64,000 bases of DNA from Panagrolaimus kolymaensis (Eukaryota > Nematoda > Chromadorea > Rhabditida > Panagrolaimidae), in the NCBI GenBank assembly GCA_028622995.1, contig JAJQJQ010000009.1, positions 5,766,001-5,830,000 on the forward strand. The letters run 5' to 3'. Position numbers and translations under genes: made by a program. Below are positions 27,101-38,649 of this stretch, piece by piece. How positions within the stretch are numbered: the stretch's first letter is position 1; every line of letters starts with the position of its first letter. The notes beneath the pieces were generated by a model. That model was not told the origin of the DNA. It was given only the letters and a program-made list of their open reading frames with translations, and did not search any database.

Positions 27101-29302
27101 TTCATCAGCTTCATTCAAAAATTCATATGAATTTGTAACAAAAATTCTTGTTTTGCTTTTTAATATTCCATTAGGACCAATAACCGAATCAAAAATATAT
27201 TTTGCTGTACGTTTGTCAAGTGCAGCTAGAGTATCATCGAGTAAAAATAAATCAGCATCATTATGATTATAAATAGCACGGGCAAGAGCTATTCTTGCAC
27301 TTTGTCCTCCAGACACATTTGAAACGCCTGTTGTAATTTCGGCCTCTCGATTTACCATTTCATCGTCTAATGCACAAAGTTTAATTACATTATTTAGTTT
27401 ATCGATATCTAATGGGCGTTCAATCAAAATATTATCTTCCCATGTTCCTTTTCGAAGCCATGAAGTTTGTGGAACGTAAACTGTATTTAAAAATGTGTTA
27501 ATAAATTTGCCGTATTTTTGATGCATATTGCCTATAAAATAAATAAATATGTAAATATCTTCCAAGCTACTCGATTTATTTATTACCATTTATTGCTGAT
27601 AAAAAGCTTGATTTTCCACTCCCCACATTTCCATTCACAATAATTAATTTGCCCGAAGGAATTGTAATATTTAAATTTGATAAAGTATTATGGTTATTAT
27701 TGTTGTTATTATTCCATGCAAAGGAACAATTTTGCATTGAAACTAAAAAAATAAAATTAAAATATAGCTAAAAATAATTTCCGTAAGGTTAACACGAAGG
27801 TATGTATTTTTAGAAAACATGGCTAAATTTAAACTTACTATATCCATTTTTTGTTTCTTCCTTTACTAGCATTTCATCTTTAAAATTATTTCCCCATAAA
27901 TCTCCATAAGCTTTAATTGCAGTCAATGCATGAGTCAAATCCAAAAAATCATTAAATAAAAACATGAGTCGAAAACTCGTTGAATATATCAAACTTATGG
28001 CAACCAAAATTTTTGAAGAATCCAAAACGCATTTATGAAAATAAATACACATGCTTAATGTGCCAGTTATAGCCTAAATAAATTAAAATTTCCAATAACT
28101 ACTTATTTTTAGGTTTTATTTAAAAAAACTTACCAGCACTGGAGCAACAAGCCTGCAAATATACTGAATAGAAATTAAATATGAATCTTTTCGCAATTCA
28201 TTAATTTCATTATTTCTTGCATTGTGTATTTTTTGTTCAAATATATCTTCCAAAGCTGACATTTTAATTAATTTTATTGATTTCAAGGTGTCAAGTATTA
28301 CGTTCAAACGTTTCTCAGTAAATATACGGAAAGTTTGCTAAAATTACAATATATTTTGTATTTTAAAGAATATTAATTTCTTTATAAAAAAATTACTTGA
28401 ATAATTTGCCGCTTTTTTATAATAATAGCGCTGATGGTTAGTAACAGAGCAAAAACAATAATAGCAAAAAAGCTATAGACTCCAAATAACCAATATAAAA
28501 TAGTTAAAGAAATAATAATCTAAAAAAGTTAAAATTTAAAAGCAAAGTTAGAATTTCAAAAATTTACATCGAATAATCCTGTGCTAAGGCTGAGAATATC
28601 AAAAACACATTTCTGAACAACCGCAATATCCAAGCTTATCGCTTTGCTGCTGTTGTTTTTAATTAATTCCAAATTACTATCACCATAATTTTTTAATACC
28701 TAAAAATAAAAAAATTAAAATAAACTGATTTTTTTCAAATCTTTAATCTTACTTTTTCTGCAATTGTGCAATTGAGTACAGTTTTTATTTTAACTATTGA
28801 AATTCTTTGCATATCTTGCATTTGGGCATTTACAAACGAAATTAGAGCAAAAATACAAAAAAGCGCGAAAATTAAATTCATTATCGATGAATCATTTGAA
28901 AAACTAATTATAAACCTGCAAATTTCAAATTAATTTTAAAAGAAACTAAATAAATAAATATTGGATTTACCATAACACAATTAAATTAATGTATTGCAAA
29001 GTAATAACGCTAATTTCTAGAAATAAATACTTTAAAAAATCTATTTTTTGAAATAAAATAATTTTCAATAAGAAAGTTGAGATTTTCGAGAAATCTAAAT
29101 TAGATTGTTTAACAATAAATAGTTGCAATAATTAAATACAAACCTGAGCCAATAGATGGTAATTTTTTTAAAAATCCTGAAGTTCTTTTCCATTTCTCAA
29201 AATATTCTGCTGATTCGTTACTGAAAAATAAATTATTTAATTTTAAAAACACCTTATATAATTTTCTAACCTTTTTTGATCCATTTTGAAATTTTTTTTC
29301 AT
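24157..29302 (-). CDS. ABC transporter, subfamily C (MRP/CFTR-type full transporter)
   Basis: An ATP-driven exporter of anionic or conjugated solutes. Many short exons run from an ATG at 29300-29302 (MKKNFKMDQ) to a stop at 24157. There is no TMD0; the protein goes almost directly into TMD1, as in ABCC4 and CFTR. NBD1 has GNVGSGKSS (Walker A), NVSGGQSARIALARA (signature) and LFLLDDTLAALD (Walker B with Asp at the catalytic Glu position, normal for ABCC NBD1). A linker rich in Glu, Asn and Lys leads to TMD2. NBD2 has GIVGRTGAGKSSFF (Walker A), SLGERQLICLARALL (signature, Glu where Gln is usual), ILLVDEGTAAVD (Walker B with catalytic Glu) and TIAHRF (H-loop). The last residues are SLFSNQSL. One intron is GC-AG. 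The gene is head to head with the multidomain glycan-enzyme gene. The substrate is unknown. Confidence 0.88.
27040..27084 (-). other. GC-AG intron inside the ABCC gene
   Basis: After NBD1 the frame reads VYTMI, and the only phase-matching junction to GRFYENNNN uses a donor beginning GCAAGC and an acceptor ending CTTTTAG. The intron is 45 bases. The exon-intron junction G|GCAAG is the usual strong context that lets GC donors work. Reading without splicing meets a stop at 27074. Confidence 0.75.
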
Positions 29303-30647
29303 TCGCTTTGTGCAAATAAAATCTTAAATTAAATTTTTATCAAAAAGTTAACAAAAAAATGCTATTCACGGATATGCGAATCTCAGTGACGATACCACTT
29401 TGTTATTATTACCGTAAATAAATTTTATTGAGAAAAAATTAAAAACAATAAACAGGAAGCTCACTTCTAAACATTTCTTATCAAAGAAAAAAATATATAT
29501 GGACCATCTGACGTTTTTTTTCTTGTTGTTCAAAAGATAACAAAAAAGACGCATCGTTTGGAATTTCTACGCTACAAAAACATTGATTTCCTCCGCTGAT
29601 TACTTTGATTATTGTTTATCAATAAAAAAACACTCCAACGCATTGGATATTTCACACGTTTTTCAACAACTTTATTTTTTTGTAATTTTTTTGCCTGATA
29701 AAATGTGCCATAATGGCGATCATATTTTTTACAAATTTTAAGATATGAACCACAGAAGGAATATGATGCATTTATAATTTGTATTTAGTAAAATCAAAGA
29801 AAACGTCATAAATCACGATAATAATTTCAAAATAATTAATAGCAATTTCATACAACAACAAAAAAACAATGTATTGTATTTTTTTTTTTTGCAATCGTCA
29901 ATTCTGCAAAACCAAATATAACAAGTTTAATTAATTTAAAAGATTTTCATATGATTTGTCATTGTTTTTCTTCTTCAATTTATAGTTTTTGTGAATAGTG
30001 TTTTTCTCTTTTTTTTTTCGAAAGAAAAAACAATCAGAATTTATTTAAAAAATAAGTATTTATTAGAATGTGGGCGGTGGTGTTGATGTTTTTTGGAATT
30101 ATTTCAAATGTATTCTTTTTTTCCCATGCGACTTTGATATTTCAAATAAATCAACGTAATTTTTTCACATTTTCTTATCTTTTTTTTGAGACTGGAACAT
30201 ATAGTTGTTGTTTCAATTACCATGCATGTGGGTTGTTGTGATAATCACTTCCTCTAAATGCTTATCAATTATGCAGAAAAACAAAGCACTGTCGTTGTTG
30301 AACCATGTATAAAAAGGCTTCAATTTTTTTAGATTTTACCACAGATTTTCTCTGAATGTAAAGATATAAAGTAAATTCTACCGTATATTTGTTACTCCAA
30401 AATATATTTTTTAAGTTTATCTAAGTTTGCTATTGTCAAATCAAAAATGATTGATTGTACGAATTTTTTAAATATTTTTAAAAGAATAACCTTTCTTTGT
30501 TACTTTTTGCCTTTAGCTTCTGTCTCCATAAATCTAAACTTTATTTTGTCAAAATTTAACGTGCATTAAAATATTATTGTATTATAGTAAGATTAATCTA
30601 AAATTTTAGAAGAAATAAATTAATTCAAAAAAAGTTATCCCGAAAAC
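29303..30647. other. Divergent intergenic region between ABCC and the multidomain enzyme gene
   Basis: About 1.35 kb of AT-rich DNA that must hold the promoters of both divergent genes. A TTTTAG acceptor at about 30609 lies 39 bases before the + strand ATG and may be a trans-splice or 5'-UTR splice site. No coding sequence was found. Confidence 0.55.
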
Positions 30648-33600
30648 ATGCCTGCTAAAAAAATCCTTGTCATTTCTCGTCCACGCTCTGGATCCACCGC
30701 TGTCATGGAATTACTTGGATCTCATCCAAAAATTCAAGTATTGTTCTTTTTTAAACATACATAGCTTTAATTTAATTAATTATATTTTTAGAATTACGCT
30801 GAGTTGCTTAACCTTAATGAAGATCCTAATGTCCCAAAGGATGAAGAAAGTATTTACAAATATCTCAATGAAAAACTCGAAAATGAACCGGGTAAGAATA
30901 ATTCAGTCTTTAAAAAAACTTTAAAAAAAACTGTTGTATAACTTTTTTAAACTAATTCGAATTTCTTTTAGAACTTTGCCCTTTATCCAATGGATGGCCA
31001 AGCGAATATCGAGCCTTTAAAATCCAACATCATGAAAAGGATAAACATGATTTCAAATGGGATAATCTCATTCGATATGGCCAAATTGAAGCTGTAATTG
31101 TTGTTTGGAGAAAAAATATCGTTGAAGCTATTGCATCCGGTGAAATTGCGGTTGCTACAGGAAAATGGTATAGAAAATTTTATTTTTGAACTTTTGTGAT
31201 ACAAATTTTTTAAGGTATGCAAGAAAAAATCCTTCGAAAATCCATCGAGTTCATATTTCCAAAGAATTTCTCGAAAAATCCATTCAAGATGATATCGATA
31301 GTTGGACTAACGTTTGTTTTTTAATTTTTTATTTCCATACTTGATTTAAAAGTGGAATTTTTTCTTTAGGTTTTTGAATCATGGCCTATCGAAATTCGCC
31401 CTGTTTTTGTACAATATGAAGAAATTTTCCAAAATCCCGATATTTCACCTAAAAAAGCCTTTCAAAGAGTTTTTCGTGATATTGGTTTGAAAGGTCATGA
31501 TTGGGCTGAATTTTATGCAAAACGACAAAATCCCGCTCCAATTGAACGAAAGGTAGTGAGAAAAAAGTTAAATAAATTTTAACCATTTTTTTACCATATT
31601 TTTTAGATTTTAAATTGGTCAGAATTGCCAAAAGATTTGCGTGAACGACAAATTGATTTACCAAAAATGTTTGATGAAATTTTAAGTAAACGATTTGGAT
31701 TACCAAGAGAAATTGTAACTTCAATGGTTCCTGATCGAGAACCCATTCCACCATGTGATGGATTTAAATATCGCGTTGCTGAACCATACATGCCAAAAGA
31801 AGTTTTTGAAAATGTTGAACATGCTCTTAAAACTGGAAACATTTCATCTGCAAGTTGTTGGCCTAAAAAATTATCTGAAATGTTATGTAAATTTTTTGAT
31901 ATTCCAGTAAGCTTTTAAAATCTTTTAAATTTATGGTAATAAAAATTGTTTATAGGTTGCTATTCCATGCGCAAATGGTTTCATTTCCCTTGTATTGGCT
32001 CTTCAAGCAGGAAATATTGAAAAAGGTGATGAAGTTATTGTTCCATCATTAACAATGATCGCAGTTCCAAATGCTGTTGCATTTTATGGTGGAAAGCCAA
32101 TATTTATTGATGTTGAAGATGGCGAATATAACCCATCTTGGAATCAAATTCTTGAAGCAATTACACCCAAAACTAAAGCCGTCATTGTTTCACACACATA
32201 TGGTTCACCAGCAAAGGATACGGAATTGATTGCAGAAGAATGCAAGAAAAGAGGAATAGTTTTTATTGAAGATATTAGTGAAGCTGTTGGAATTTCAACC
32301 TATACAAAAACTGGTGAACCTAAATTGTTAGGAACTTTTGGAGATTTTGCTTGTGCAAGTATGTATGTAAATAAAGTAAGTTTCTAGTTAGGTTTTTGTA
32401 CACAAAAACTTATAAAATTTTTAGATGTTGCACGCTGGTGACGGAGGATTTATTTTAGCAAAAAATCCTTTAACTCATACCCGCCTTCAAAGTATCCTCA
32501 ATCATGGATTTACTCGTAGCTTTCATTTTGTTCATTTTGAAAGTTCTATGAATGGAAAAATGAATGGCATGGGTGCAGCTGTAGCATGTGGAGGTTTACA
32601 AAATATTCAAACTGTTATTGAACGTCGAAGTGAAATTGCAAAATGGTATCGTGAATCACTCGAAAAAGTTGTTTCACCCGAACAAATCGAATTAATGCCA
32701 GAATGTGGAGTTGGTGATACTCCATGGGTATTTGGCCTTCATTGCACAACAAAATCTATGAGAACAGCCTTGCGAAAACGTTTAGCAGAAAATGGAATCG
32801 AGACACGTGATTACTTCTTCCCAATGCATTTACAACCAGCATTTCGAAAAGGTGAAAATCCACAACTTCAACGACTAAAGAATTCTGAAAAATTGGGTTC
32901 AACTGGATTTTATTTGCCGACTCACACAAATTTAACGCAAGAAACTGCAGAATGGATTGGAAAAATTATTTGCGAATTTTTTGGTGAAAAAATGGAATCA
33001 TCTGAAAATAATGATTTGAAAAATGAAGTTAAAGACGAGATTGAAGACCTTATTATTACCGGCGATGACAACAACAATATTGAAAAGCATTTGGACGCAA
33101 ATTTGTCGCAAGAAAAAACAAAAATTAAAGGATGTGGTGAAAAAATTCTTCGAAAAGCAAGCAAATGTTTTAATGGATCAGAATCCTGGGATGATAAAAA
33201 GAAAATTTTATCGATGATTAAAAATTACTTTGAAACTCCTTTGCTCAAATCCGACTCAAATACATCGACGATCCTAGCATTTCAAGCTTATTTCACTGCA
33301 ACGATGAATTTGGAAACTGTGCCAAAAGATGATGAAAAATTAGAGGTTATTTTTCCTGCGATTCTCAAATCTACCAATAATGGTAAAGTTGAAGAAATTT
33401 TATATTTTCAAAAATATGACACCGATGACGGCATTGAAGCAATCAAAAAAATTAAAACTGATTTTGAAAATGTAAGACTCATTGAAGAAAAAATTCCTGA
33501 AAATGGCTATCATATGGATTTCAAATGTTTATCAAATAAAAATATTGCCATCATTAATTTAGCTGATGTAACTTTACAAGAAGCTTCAAAATTGATCCAT

Positions 33601-36600
33601 CTTTATGAAACTAAAAAGCTTCGGTGTGAAACTTTAATTTTGCTCAACTCATCTGAAAATTTTCTCCAATTTTTGAGTGAACTCACAAAACATTTTTCAC
33701 TTCAAAGCAAACATGAAAATAATATTCGTGTTTACAAAGCTCTTCCACCAAAAATTGATCCTGAAAATGTTGAATGGGATGAACTCCAAACATTATGGAA
33801 TACTCCACTTCCAAGAAAATTAAAATTTGTTGGTGATCCTGAATGGGATCATCATCATAAAAATGCATATCAAAATACGATTGATGCATTGAAGGAACGC
33901 TTCCATGACGATGATGCGGAAGTATTGTTTATCAGCGCCGTGGAACAATATATTTGTGATAATGAAAATTCTCCCAAACAACCTTGGATTGGAATCATTC
34001 ATGGAATTAGCCATAATGAAAGACAATTTTATGTTCCTGATTTAGAAAAGCTTTGCACTAAATTAAGATTTAAGTAAGTTTTTTAGTTTTTATTAGCAAT
34101 TTTTATTGAGAGATTAGAAGTTGTGTAATCATAATTATTATTAATTCTTATAGGCCATGGTTAAAGCGATGTGTTGGATTATTCACTTTGACAAGCACCC
34201 AAGTTGATTATTTGAAAAACAATTTGAGTTCAGAATTCAAGTTTCCAATTCAACAACTTTTCTATCCATCAACAGCGCTCACAATTCAACCAAAAAATTC
34301 TTCCATCCTTGAAAAGTTTAATAATAATAGCGAAATTGATATTTATTTTATTGGTAGCTTTGATCGAGATTTTGATCATTTTTTCAACGCTCAATTTCCT
34401 AAAAACATGAAAAAAGTATTACTTGAATGTGATTGGGAAACCCCTACTTCTGGACTTCCTGAAGATGTAAGATATGCAAAACGAGCTGATTCTGATGAAT
34501 ATGAACGCATACTTCTCGAAAGCATAGTATTTTTATCATTAAAAAATGGCGGAGCAGCAAATACTTTGGTAATCGAATGTATCACAAGAAATGTTCCAAT
34601 TGTCGCACCAAAAATGAATTCAGTGATTGATTATATTGGAGAAGAATATCCATTGCTTTATGAGCCCGGACAAACTGATTTCAAGGATTTTCTTACTTTG
34701 GAAAGAGTAGAAGCAGGAATAAAATATTTGAAAACCATGGATAAATCTTTTTTAACCCAAGAACAATTTATTCAAAATTTTGAACAAAGTTCAATTTTAA
34801 GCTACATTCAACCAATGGAAACAACTCTCCAAAAATACGATTTAACACTTAGCATATGCAGTTGGAAAAGAACTCATAACCTTGCAAAATTACTCGATAG
34901 TTTTATCAACCATCAAACATATTCGGGGAGTTATGAAATAATTATTTGGAATAATAACGACGCAAGGCGACATACTGTTCAAAAGATTATCGATGATTTC
35001 AAAAAATCAAAATCAAACAAAAATAAAAAAGTAAATATTGAACTTATTTCATCAACCGAAAACCATGTGTGTTCTGTTCGATTTGCAGTTGCAATGCTAA
35101 TGCGAAGTGAAAAATTGCTTATTTGTGATGATGATATTATTCCTGGACCAGATTTTATTAAATTCTTTATGGATAATCATGCCATTCATCCCGAAGATGT
35201 TTTATGTGTTCGTGGAAATAAATTTTTACCTCATCAAATGCCACATAAAAATGTGCATGAAATTTGGACGGATTATGATGCATTTAAATTTTTGGATGAT
35301 CATCAAGATGAATCTTTTATTCATTATATTCACGCAGATTCTTGTTTAATTCCAAAATCAGCTCTTTTGGAAGTTGCATCCACTCAAGCACCCGATAATG
35401 ATTTCATGTTGGTTGATGATTATTGGTTGAGTTATGTTTTAGCTGCAAAATTTGATCGAAATTTAAGAAAATTAAAACTAGCTGAAAACGTACTTACGCG
35501 AACTGAAGATTCGGATCAAATTGGAGTGGCAATGTATACTCGAAAAGATGTGGCTAATGCTCGAACTCGAATGTACATTCATCATATGACACATGGATGG
35601 CCGCAATTTGAAGATAATTCAAAAGCTTTTGAATGCGAAGAAATAAAACAATTAAAAATTAATTCTTTGGATAAGCAACGAATTGGAATTAATATCAATT
35701 CAGAAATAACCGATAATGAAATTTCAAAACTTGTTAAAATGAATATTTCTTTGGTTCGAATTGGCACCGCTGGAGTTGGCCGAGATGAAGCTTTTGAGTT
35801 TTCTGAATTTAGAGCAAATCCAAAAATAGCCCTTGATGAAATGGAAAAACTTGTAAAATGTTTAAGCAATCATTCGATCGATGTTGTAATTGTGTTAGAT
35901 AAACGTGTAGCAAATGAGAAAAATTGGAAAATGATAGCTGAACGTTTATGTCATTACAAAAATGTTGTGGGCTATGATTTAATTAATGAACCAGCGTCTG
36001 GCCAAAATGATTCACAACATTGGCATGAAATTCGTCAGGAAGGTGTTGAAATGGATAATACAGAATTCATTAAAATTCATATGGAATTAATTAAAGTAAA
36101 ATTCAGCCCATTAAAATTTTTATTTATTCATTTATAAATTTTTTTCAGGCAATTCGCTCAAGAGACAAAGTAACTCCAATAATTATTGAAACATTATTTT
36201 GGGCAAATATTGCTGGACTTCGTCATTTGCCTTTGGAACAATTAAAACAATTGGATGATAACTTAGTTGCTTCAATTCATTATTATTTGCCCCAAGCTTT
36301 AACATGGCGTTCACAAAACAATGGGCGTTACACATTCCCAGGAGATGTGCCTATTTATGAAAATCGGGAATATTCTGAAACATTTTATTGTTCTCAAGAA
36401 TTCCTCGATAAAGAAATTGAATCGATTAAAGAATGGACCCAAAAAAGTGGAATTCGAGTTTTTATTGGCGAATTTGGTATTACTCGAGATGTTCAAGGTG
36501 CTGATTTATATTTAAAAGTAAGAAAAGAAAAATAAAGCTTACTTACTTTTATCAAAAAAAAATTTAGACTCTTGCTGATTCTTGTACTAAACATAATGTA

Positions 36601-36768
36601 CCAGCATGTTTATACGCGTATCGTGATCCAGATTGGGAAGCAATGGATTATGAACTTGGCGTTGATCCAACCAATTATCGTGATAGATCAACCGAAAATA
36701 GTAATCCTTTGTACTCCGTTATTCAAAAGTTTAATATAAAAGACGACGCTCCTAAAGTGCCGGAATGA
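30648..36768 (+). CDS. Five-domain fusion: Stf0-like sulfotransferase, DegT-type aminotransferase, two glycosyltransferases, GH5-like hydrolase
   Basis: Eleven exons (30648-30737, 30792-30891, 30972-31167, 31215-31311, 31370-31552, 31607-31906, 31956-32375, 32425-34073, 34154-36095, 36149-36517, 36568-36768) join in phase to 1,848 residues. Residues about 1-250 form a Stf0-like sulfotransferase (SRPRSGSTAVMELLGSHPK, PAPS loop at 11-17; VVWRKN...IASGEIA...TGKW). Residues about 270-650 form a DegT/DnrJ/EryC1/StrS PLP aminotransferase (KGDEVIVPSLT; FIEDISEA with Asp428; SMYVNKMLHAGDGG with Lys462). About 655-930 is unassigned. About 940-1225 is GT-B-like (WIGIIHG; ANTLVIECITRNVPIVAPK; DYIGEEYPLLY). 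About 1238-1500 is a GT-A family 2-like domain (LTLSICSWKRTHNL; LLICDDDIIPGPDF). About 1520-1848 is GH5-like (YDLINEPASG; HYYLPQA; FIGEFG). No signal peptide or TM segment is seen, so it is probably cytosolic. The parts suggest assembly and remodelling of a sulfated, amino-sugar-bearing glycan; the product is unknown. It was probably acquired from bacteria and then fused. Confidence 0.85.
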
Positions 36769-37296
36769 CACACTCCCGACTTTGTAAATAAAAAATGACA
36801 TCGCTTTCGAAATATGTAACAAAAATTAAATTATTATTTTTCCTTTTTAATTGTAAATATTTTTCACCCCATTGTAAATAACTTCTTTTTTATTTAACAA
36901 AATTTATATTTATTTTGTTTTATTTAAAAAATAAAAAGAAGAAAATCAAAATTTGATACTTTTTTGATATTTGATTCGTTATCTGACGATAAGGTTGATC
37001 TACGCTGCCTTTACTTTTATTTTCTATTTGATAATATAAATATTTGTACTAAATTTAAAAAATATTTAGTTTGTTTTTTAGTCACTTCAAAGAAACCATT
37101 AAATATCTGAATGACTTTGATATGGGGCCATTAACTGAGCTTCCAAAGTTTGTTTTTTTAGTCAATGCTTAAAAAGCTATCGAGATTTTCAAAAAATGAA
37201 ATTAAAATTTTTATAAAGCAATTTTTTTTCTTTTAAAAGTTTATTAAAATTTAAATCAGTTTTTTGTGACCTTCATTTTTTAGTAGTCAAACAACT
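36769..37296. other. Spacer between the fusion gene and the SRPK-like kinase
   Basis: About 530 AT-rich bases with AATAAA signals (for example about 36930) and a TTTTTTAG acceptor at about 37284 close to the kinase ATG, which may be a splice-leader site. No coding sequence was seen. Confidence 0.55.
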
Positions 37297-38649
37297 ATGA
37301 GTGTTGAAATAACTGATGTGAACCCCAATTTAAACCTGTTAAGTGATGCAAAAAAATATCAAGAAAATCCAAATTATTTTAATTATGAAACAATAATCGT
37401 TTTTGAACCTGGTGATTTCATAAATATTGAGGCAAATGAGAATAATAATTTTGTTAGTGGAAAGTATGGTTTTATCGCAAAAATTGGACATGGATCAGAT
37501 TCTATTGTTTGGCTTGTTGTTGATATTGAAAGCAAAGATTTCAAAGTTTTAAAATTATTTAAATATAAGCATTGGTTAAGCAAAAGAGAACTTCAAGTAA
37601 GTATCTTTTTTAACTAAAAAAAATGCAACTTCTGGCTTTCATTTTTTAAGGTTCATGAACTAACTCAAAACCATCCAAATATATTACATTACTATCGAAC
37701 AATAATTTTTGAAAAAGCAGACGATGATCGAAAAGCATATGGAGCTTTATATGAGCCACTTGGAAAAAACTTACAAATTTTGATGGATGAAGCATCCAAA
37801 AATGGTGGATTATCTATTGATGTAATTAAAAAAGTTGCAAAAGATATTCTTACAGCTTTGAAAATTATTCACGAAGATTGTAAAATTATTCATGCTGATA
37901 TTGATCCAACAAATATTGTTGCCCGCATTTCGCAGAAAAATTTATATGATCAATTAAAAAATATTCTTAAATCTCAAAAAAGTTTAGAACCTTTTCGAAT
38001 GTCATTTAAACTGAATACTGCATTTAATGAACCAAAAATAAGAAAAATATTAAATGAATATTTGAATATTCTTGAAACTCCAAAATATGATGAAACGAAA
38101 GATTTGACATTCAAATTAATTGATTTTGGAAATGCTACAATAAAGTGTAATTACACAATTACTGGCTCTTATGGATTTCGTCCACCGGAATATTTTTTTG
38201 GTGGTGATTTAACTTATTCTCATGATATTTGGGCACTTGGCATAACAGTTAATTTTTATTGGTTAAATAAAGGTTAAAATTAATTATTTGATTTTCAGTT
38301 CATACAATTATTTATTTGTCGTAATTTAATTCCATGGAAGAAAGCAAATTTAAATAATGAAATAAATGATTTAACAAATATTTTTGGCTTGCCTCCTCGA
38401 GAATGGTATTCAAATTGCACCGATCCTCATAACTTAAAAGAGAACTTTACAAAAAACCATTTATATTATTCCGAATTTGAAAATGGTGTTAAAAAAATAT
38501 TACGTAAAGTAATCGAATCCCGGGAAATGTCTAAAATCGAGAAAAAAAAGGTCAATGATTTCTTTTTCCATATGCTTCATTTTAATCCATCAAAAAGGAA
38601 GAATGCTACAGAATTGCTTGCTTATCCGTGGCTAAACGATAGTATTTAA
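37297..38649 (+). CDS. SRPK-like protein kinase with altered catalytic loop
   Basis: Three exons (37297-37596, 37651-38247, 38299-38649) join in phase to 415 residues. The N-terminal region of about 60 residues is novel. The kinase core then follows: KIGHGSDSIVWLVVD (Gly-rich loop), FKVLKLFKY (ATP-anchoring Lys), IIHADIDPTNIVA (catalytic loop), a short insert of about 60 residues, KLIDFGNA (DFG), GSYGFRPPEYF (activation/P+1 region), YSHDIWALGIT, and NPSKRKNATELLAYPWL. The layout with an insert before DFGNA and the RPPE motif resembles SRPKs. The catalytic Asp is kept (HAD), but the Lys two residues on (HxDxKPxN) is Asp. That Lys normally contacts the gamma-phosphate, so activity may be weak or absent. 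It is a diverged paralogue of the kinase at 42458-45464, with the same EPLGK and NHPNILHY motifs. Confidence 0.85.

Noticed and set aside
30648..36768. Several independent adjacent genes (sulfotransferase, aminotransferase, glycosyltransferases, cellulase) or bacterial contamination.
   Set aside because: No stop separates the domains, and ten short introns with eukaryotic signals join with correct phase. Two introns lie within or between domains with split codons. Composition matches the neighbours.
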